21,395 bases of DNA. It comes from Chara braunii. Its lineage: Eukaryota > Streptophyta > Charophyceae > Charales > Characeae. The notes below the pieces were generated by a model. That model was not told the DNA's origin. It saw only the letters and a list, made by a program, of their open reading frames with translations, and made no database searches. Made by a program: the position numbers and the translations under genes. The stretch covers positions 427,170 through 448,564 of the forward strand of contig BFEA01000532.1 in NCBI GenBank assembly GCA_003427395.1. Reading direction: 5' to 3'. Positions 17,360 to 21,395 of the stretch are shown here, piece after piece. How positions within the stretch are numbered: the first letter of the stretch is position 1; each line of letters begins with the position of its first letter.

Positions 17360-18389
17360 TCACCAGTACTTGGCCCAACTATCGACCGCGAAAAAGAAAT
17401 GAGTAAAAACGTTTTTAGTCGGATGAATTTGGGTGCTCCTGTAGTAGCCCATACGTTTCCTAAAATCGAGGCGCGTTAACGGGCACGACTCTAGGAAGTA
17501 CTGATGGTTTAACATCGCAGTCCCCACCTTGGTTTTATACTGGTGAAGAGGTACCAGGGGGCCCTGACCCACCTGAGGGGACCAGCCTACTAATAATGAT
17601 TCAATTTGTCCTACCACAAGTTCCAACTGTAGGAGGCCAACCTCCTTTTTATTTTTCTCTTCCCTCTCCCACACTCTAATCTCTTGAGCCCCCACTATTG
17701 TCCGTACTACCTCCTCCCCAATAAGGGAAAGTAGACCTCTCCTTCCTTTAGCCCAATACTGAACTTCGATTCCTGCATCGAGGTCGGGGCCCATAACTTT
17801 CCAGACCTCTGTCGAGATTAGCCAGAAGCCTAGGTTATGTTCCGTCTTTCCCCAAGGCCGTAATCCAGTGATAAGGCGTTGCAGTCTTAATTTTCTCATA
17901 GTTTTCCTCCACTTGTCTGAGCCGCGAAAGTTTCTTTTTACGTTCCTCAAGTGGCAACCAACTATCCTTGTCGCTGTCCCATACGTCGTTAAGTTGAATG
18001 ACTCATTTTTCTACCCATGCTCTACCAAAGGAACCCGAACTCCCATCCGCTAGGAGGGCTTCCCCTCTTGTCAGTCTTATAAACTTATTTTCGAAAAGGA
18101 TCTGATTCAAGATTTCGATTTTAGTCACATGTTCTCGGGTTTGACTCTGTTGAGTCTGTTCCAGGCTGTGAGGATATTTTTCCATAGTTTGGAGCTTGGT
18201 TTCCTTCGGCAGTAATAGTCTATGAGGATGCACAGCCAAACATGGACCCTTTCCTGGAGGTTTCATTCTTTTTGCAATATGTATTCTGCCAGGCAGTGCC
18301 AACACTACCCACAACTTATCCTTCGGACCAAATATAGCTTGTATTGGCCATTTTGCCAACAAAACTATATTCTGTTGAAGGGGGTCCAA
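17360..18389 (-). pseudogene. LINE D ORF2 connection region
   Basis: Two open segments, 18389-18003 (MDPLQQNIVLLAKWPIQAIF, which follows a GGFGVLDP-like stretch typical of the region after LINE RTs) and 17950-17360, joined across a frame change near 17950-18003. No catalytic motif is expected here. Assigned by position and homology to LINE architecture. Confidence 0.65.
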
Positions 18390-18589
18390 AACACCAAATC
18401 CCCTCTAGTCTCTGGGGCAGGCTATTGTCTCCCAGGCCACCTTCACAATATAGCCTTGTTCAAAGTGGTTCCTCATTAGCGAGTGCCTTCCATACGTACT
18501 TGGCTGAGTTAGCTCCCACCTTTTTAATAGCCTTGTACGCTCCATCACCCAATAGGTGCACTGAAAGGGGGAACCACAAGATGGAGAAG

Positions 18590-19680
18590 ACAGCGGTTTA
18601 AAGCACCAAAGCTCTCCCGAATAGTGACAAACGGCAGCTTTTGGCCCACCCCATTATTCTTGCCGTGACTTTATCCTTTAGGAGAGTGTCCTGTGTATTG
18701 GAACAGTCCGACAGGGAAGCTTGGACCCCTAGAAAACAGTCTGACGAGTTGGCCGAGATCGGTCGAAGGCCCCAGTCTACACATAGTGAGTAGATGGAGG
18801 GCAAAAAATACACTGATTTCTCCCAGTTCACTGAGGCCTCGGAGAGGGAGCAATAGTCCTCCAATACACCCTTTAATTCCATAAAGGAAATAGGTTCGTT
18901 TGTACAGGCAACAATGAGATCGTCCGCAATTGCACGCCCTTTCCACTGAATGCTGGGGGGAGTTGAAGGCCCACTATTATCTTATTATTCCTAATATTCA
19001 CTAACAAAACTTCCAACTGAACTACAAAGAGCAAAGGCACCAGGGGACAACCTTGTCTCAAGGACCAGAGAGGCGACCATTTACCAACACTTTAGACTCT
19101 TTAGATGACGCTTCTACCACCATTGCTTTTACCCACCTACAAAATCCTTGTCCAACCCCCATATGAGATAGGGTGGTGAATACAAAGGCCCATCTCACTT
19201 TATCATATGTTTTCTCCATATCAAGCAACAAGATTGCAACGTTTCTCTTTTCCCGCGTGAGGACCTCAAGCGCTTGCATAGTGGCCAGGATATTATCGAA
19301 GATCAATCTCCGTTTCACAAAGGGGCCCTGCTCCCAACCTGGCAACCTATTAACTCTGGTAAAAAGTTGGACAGTCTAATTGCCAGAGTCTTGTCTTATA
19401 TCTTGTAGGCTACATTCAGAACCGAGATAGGTCTGTAATTTTTGACTTCCCTTTTGCCGCCTTTCTTGTACAACAATGAGATCACACCTACTAACCAGTT
19501 TTGTGGGAGGTGACCCGTTTCCAGGGCATTATTAAATATTTGGCAAAGGAAAGACCCAAAGGAATCTCATACACTTACATATAACTCCACTGGGAGTCCG
19601 TCTAGTCCAGGGCACTTCCCTTTGGCCATCTGTTTTAAATTAGCAGCCTGGAAAAGTTCCTATGACGACAAGGGGGCATC
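18590..19680 (-). pseudogene. LINE D ORF2 reverse transcriptase
   Basis: RT motifs read down the minus strand: KGKCPGLDGLPVELY (near 19580-19625), LLYKKGGKREVKNYRPIS with LNVAYK, motif A LLLDMEKTYDKVRWAF (about 19190-19240) with the first catalytic Asp, RQGCPLVPLLF (about 19030-19058) and motif C AIADDLIVAC with ADD at 18919-18927, the second catalytic Asp pair. The frame changes between RQG and ADD (near 18935), and TGA at 19567-19569 follows VELYVSV where Trp is usual. All catalytic residues remain, but they are spread over different frames. Confidence 0.85.
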
Positions 19681-20386
19681 CAAAACAATTTTGCACGTTG
19701 AAGGTATCTTGACCCTGAAGTTGTCCCAAAAGTTGAAAGATAGCGAAAAATCCGTCTCCCATTTGTCATTAGGTCTACTTGTTGAGGTTATGTCCTTGTA
19801 AAAGCTTTGGGCATAGGTACACAACTCCTTACTATCGGTAACAATCGACACTGCTAGATCGAATGGGTGCCTTAATTCCCTGATAACCGGTTTTGTCTGG
19901 CTAAGTATAAGGAACCTGAATGTTAATTTCGTCATTCTATCATACGGATTCATACCCAATCAGGCCTCTCATCTTAAGCCAGTTCAACCAGTCTTCTTGC
20001 TTTTTAAGCTCCATTTCGTTAAGTAGCGCCAAGTTGATCTTCCCTTGATGTAACCAGTAAAAGTCGGAGAAAGGGTCCTTGCCCATCTTTTGCTCAGCTT
20101 CTTCGACCGCTTTTACGACACATTTTTCCTTCCATGTCCTGTTAGCAGCTTTTATACGAGAGAAAGTATGCAGGGCTGCCGAAATTATGCCAAGGCCGAC
20201 CTCTGCCCACTTACCTTCCTGTAGGAAGAGGTATTTGGCCCCCATACAGGCTGCTATCTGGGTCTTGATCCATTCTGGTATCCCTTTGTCCTTAAGTAGA
20301 TTAACATTTAGTCTAAAGGGTGGGCGGGTCTTTTCAAAATGCTCCCTAGCCACACCGTCCATATACACTCGGTAATGGTCAGACAT
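19660..20386 (-). pseudogene. LINE D ORF2 linker between endonuclease and RT
   Basis: DHYRV at the start keeps the endonuclease Asp-His pair. PPFRLNVNLLKDKGIPEW, WAEVGLGIISAALHTFSRIK and DWLNWLKMRGLIGYESV follow and align with LINE B 7750-7840 and 8880-9160. The frame shifts near 19950 into RMTKLTFRFLILSQTKPVIR. This segment shows what LINE B lost to its insertion. Confidence 0.75.
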
Positions 20387-20923
20387 CCGTGAGATTTTGT
20401 TGTTTGGCCAAGGCCGTTAGCGTTAACGAGTCTGCTCTCAGGGGGTATGTCTTCAGTGAGTCTAGGCCCGGGTGTATTCCAGTCCCCGACCAAAACTAAG
20501 TTTTCCACATCCGGTATCCATGATGGGAGATGAGCTAGGAATCTAGTTCTTTCCTTGTAGTCCACCGGAGCGTAAACTGTCATCATCGCCCAATCCTCAT
20601 CTTCCACTGCCAGCTTAACCCACTCGCATCTCCCCATTGGGTCTGAAAAAGAGTCTATTACTTCTACCTGTAGATCTTTATGTACCAAAATTGCGACCCC
20701 TCCCTTTGTGCCGTCAGCTGAAGACCAAATTTGTGGGCCTCTCCACCAGTGGGTCGCCTTTTGTATTTTGGGTTGGATTCAATTTAGTTTCTTGGAAGCA
20801 CACTATGTGTGCTTCTTTTGAGTGGAGCCAAGCCAATACTCTGTCATTTTTAAATCTAGCCGAGGTATCGCCCAAACCTCTTATGTTCCAGTTCACTATC
20901 CTAAGTCGACTGGGCAAAACCAT
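20308..20923 (-). pseudogene. LINE D ORF2 N-terminus: APE endonuclease with internal deletion
   Basis: ATG at 20923 starts MVLPSRLRIVNWNIRGLGD, a classic LINE endonuclease beginning, followed by VCFQETKLN (catalytic Glu). A frame change near 20745 leads to THWWRGPQIW and GGVAILVHKDLQVEVIDSF, then TVYAPVDY and LVGDWNTPG (Asp/Asn). Compared with LINE B, about 70 residues between GDWNT and DHYR are missing, including the KVDFILARG segment with another active-site Asp. The enzyme would be inactive even if the frames were continuous. Confidence 0.85.
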
Positions 20924-21070
20924 TTTCTTGGTCTTCACCGTTCACTTCTTGGATACTAGCATCTGAGGACTTGGGGAAATATGGGGAGCCAATTTGTTGG
21001 CCCAATGCAAGCATTAGATAGGTGAATTTTCCAAAACACAGGAATTCCTGCATGTCTGACAGGCTACGTG
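20901..21070 (-). pseudogene. LINE D ORF1 C-terminal end
   Basis: Minus strand up to the TAG at 20901-20903: LSDMQEFLCFGKFTYLMLAL ... DASIQEVNGEDQENGFAQST. The end aligns with LINE B ORF1 (RIQEVSGSDHINGPSS). The stop lies 20 nt past the ORF2 ATG (20923), so the two ORFs overlap. Upstream the frame enters GC-rich DNA unlike ORF1 of LINE B, so the rest is missing or unrecognisable. Confidence 0.6.
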
Positions 21071-21074
21071 ACAC

Positions 21075-21230
21075 CCTAGGCCGCAGATCCTGCGACCTCG
21101 ACGGCGGCCGAGGAGGCCGACCGCGGGACTGCGGCCGAGTTTCCGCGCGGCCGCGCCAGGCCCAGGCGGGGGCGTGCGCGGGAAAACGGCGCGTGCGTGC
21201 GGTCGTCGCACGTCGGCCTCTATGGCCCTG
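21075..21230. other. GC-rich block
   Basis: About 150 bp of very high GC with many CpG, between LINE D and A-rich DNA. It contains a NotI-type GCGGCCGC (21147-21154) and two GGCCN5GGCC sites (21106-21118, 21215-21227). No convincing ORF or promoter is seen. Confidence 0.6.
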
Positions 21231-21234
21231 TTCA

Positions 21235-21395
21235 TTAAAAAAAATAAAAATAAAAAAAATTGGGGGGGTGTTTTTTGGTATGTGACAAAAAAAATAAATA
21301 AATAGAAAAAAAATAAATATTGATTGATTGACAATTTTTTTGATTGATTGATTGATTGGTATTGGTTGATTGATTGATTGATTGATTGATTGGTG
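21235..21395. repeat. A-rich DNA and GATT/TTGA tetranucleotide microsatellite
   Basis: AAAAATAAA-type sequence and an AAATAAATA stretch are followed from about 21320 to the window end by repeats of ATTG/GATT with small interruptions. Confidence 0.85.

Larger units (their letters stand above)
16248..21070 (-). mobile_element. LINE D: nearly full-length L1-like retrotransposon, decayed
   Basis: Minus-strand copy, same family as LINE B. In order from its 5' side: C-terminal ORF1 (to 20901), overlapping ORF2 start at 20923, endonuclease (to 20308), linker (20386-19940), RT (19680-18590), connection (18389-17360), zf-RVT (17346-16993) and tail (17138-16752), then a 3' UTR and 20-nt poly(A) (16248-16267). 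All ORF2 modules are present in the right order, but with a deletion in the endonuclease and at least six frame changes. The 5' edge blends into a GC-rich block near 21075. Confidence 0.85.

Noticed and set aside
18222-18601. Plus-strand ORFs opposite LINE D
   Set aside because: They are antisense shadows of the LINE D connection region.
21106-21227. SfiI/NotI sites as cloning linkers
   Set aside because: Such sites arise by chance in very GC-rich DNA, and no known vector or linker sequence flanks them.
1-21395. CRISPR array, bacterial operon or viral genes
   Set aside because: No regular spacer-repeat structure, no prokaryotic gene spacing, and all protein homology visible is LINE ORF1/ORF2.

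Overview
The window is eukaryotic, intergenic and dominated by repeats; I see no intact host protein-coding gene. The best taxonomic clue is a set of U6 snRNA-derived copies. Their 3' half (box around AAATCGAGAAATGGTCC) matches the land-plant/green-algal form of U6, not the animal form. With L1-like LINEs that carry a C-terminal zf-RVT zinc finger, this points to a streptophyte (a plant or charophyte alga) with a large, repeat-rich genome. I cannot name the species from sequence alone.

Layout. 1-1840: T-rich and A-rich low-complexity DNA holding four minus-strand U6 pieces (233-296, 651-710, 794-820, and an almost full-length one at 1398-1496) and three foldback (inverted-repeat) elements (58-237, 408-526, 1636-1752). 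1840-4540: LINE A, minus strand, 5'-truncated, with a 74-nt poly(A) tail; its 3' part appears twice around a single N (perfect 710-bp repeat), which looks like an unmerged contig overlap. 4541-5860: pyrimidine-rich and purine-rich simple sequence, a short poly(A)-tailed retrocopy end, a 99-nt plus-strand U6 copy (5017-5115) with a possible 12-bp target-site duplication, and a weaker U6-like stretch. 5860-9975: LINE B, plus strand, with decayed ORF1, overlapping ORF2 start, endonuclease and the first half of the RT. It is interrupted at about 7865-8871 by non-LINE DNA containing an exact 38-bp Nextera mate-pair junction adapter at 8112-8149, a laboratory artefact. 9975-14747: LINE C, plus strand, a different and more AT-rich family, heavily decayed but nearly complete, ending in poly(A). 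14804-15215: candidate solo LTR. 15460-16032: a U6 copy split at its catalytic ACAGAGA box by a 476-bp foldback element with 28-nt terminal inverted repeats and a 5-bp duplication. 16248-21070: LINE D, minus strand, a relative of LINE B, nearly full length but broken. 21075-21395: GC-rich block, A-rich DNA and a GATT/TTGA microsatellite.

How the parts relate. The LINEs supply APE-type endonuclease, reverse transcriptase and a zinc finger; the U6 copies are probably dead retrocopies made with such machinery (inference). Nothing here looks competent to move today: every LINE ORF has stops or frameshifts, many at positions where tryptophan is expected, which suggests decay of methylated cytosines. 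The most unusual item is the foldback element in the U6 ACAGAGA box, together with related foldbacks elsewhere in the window.
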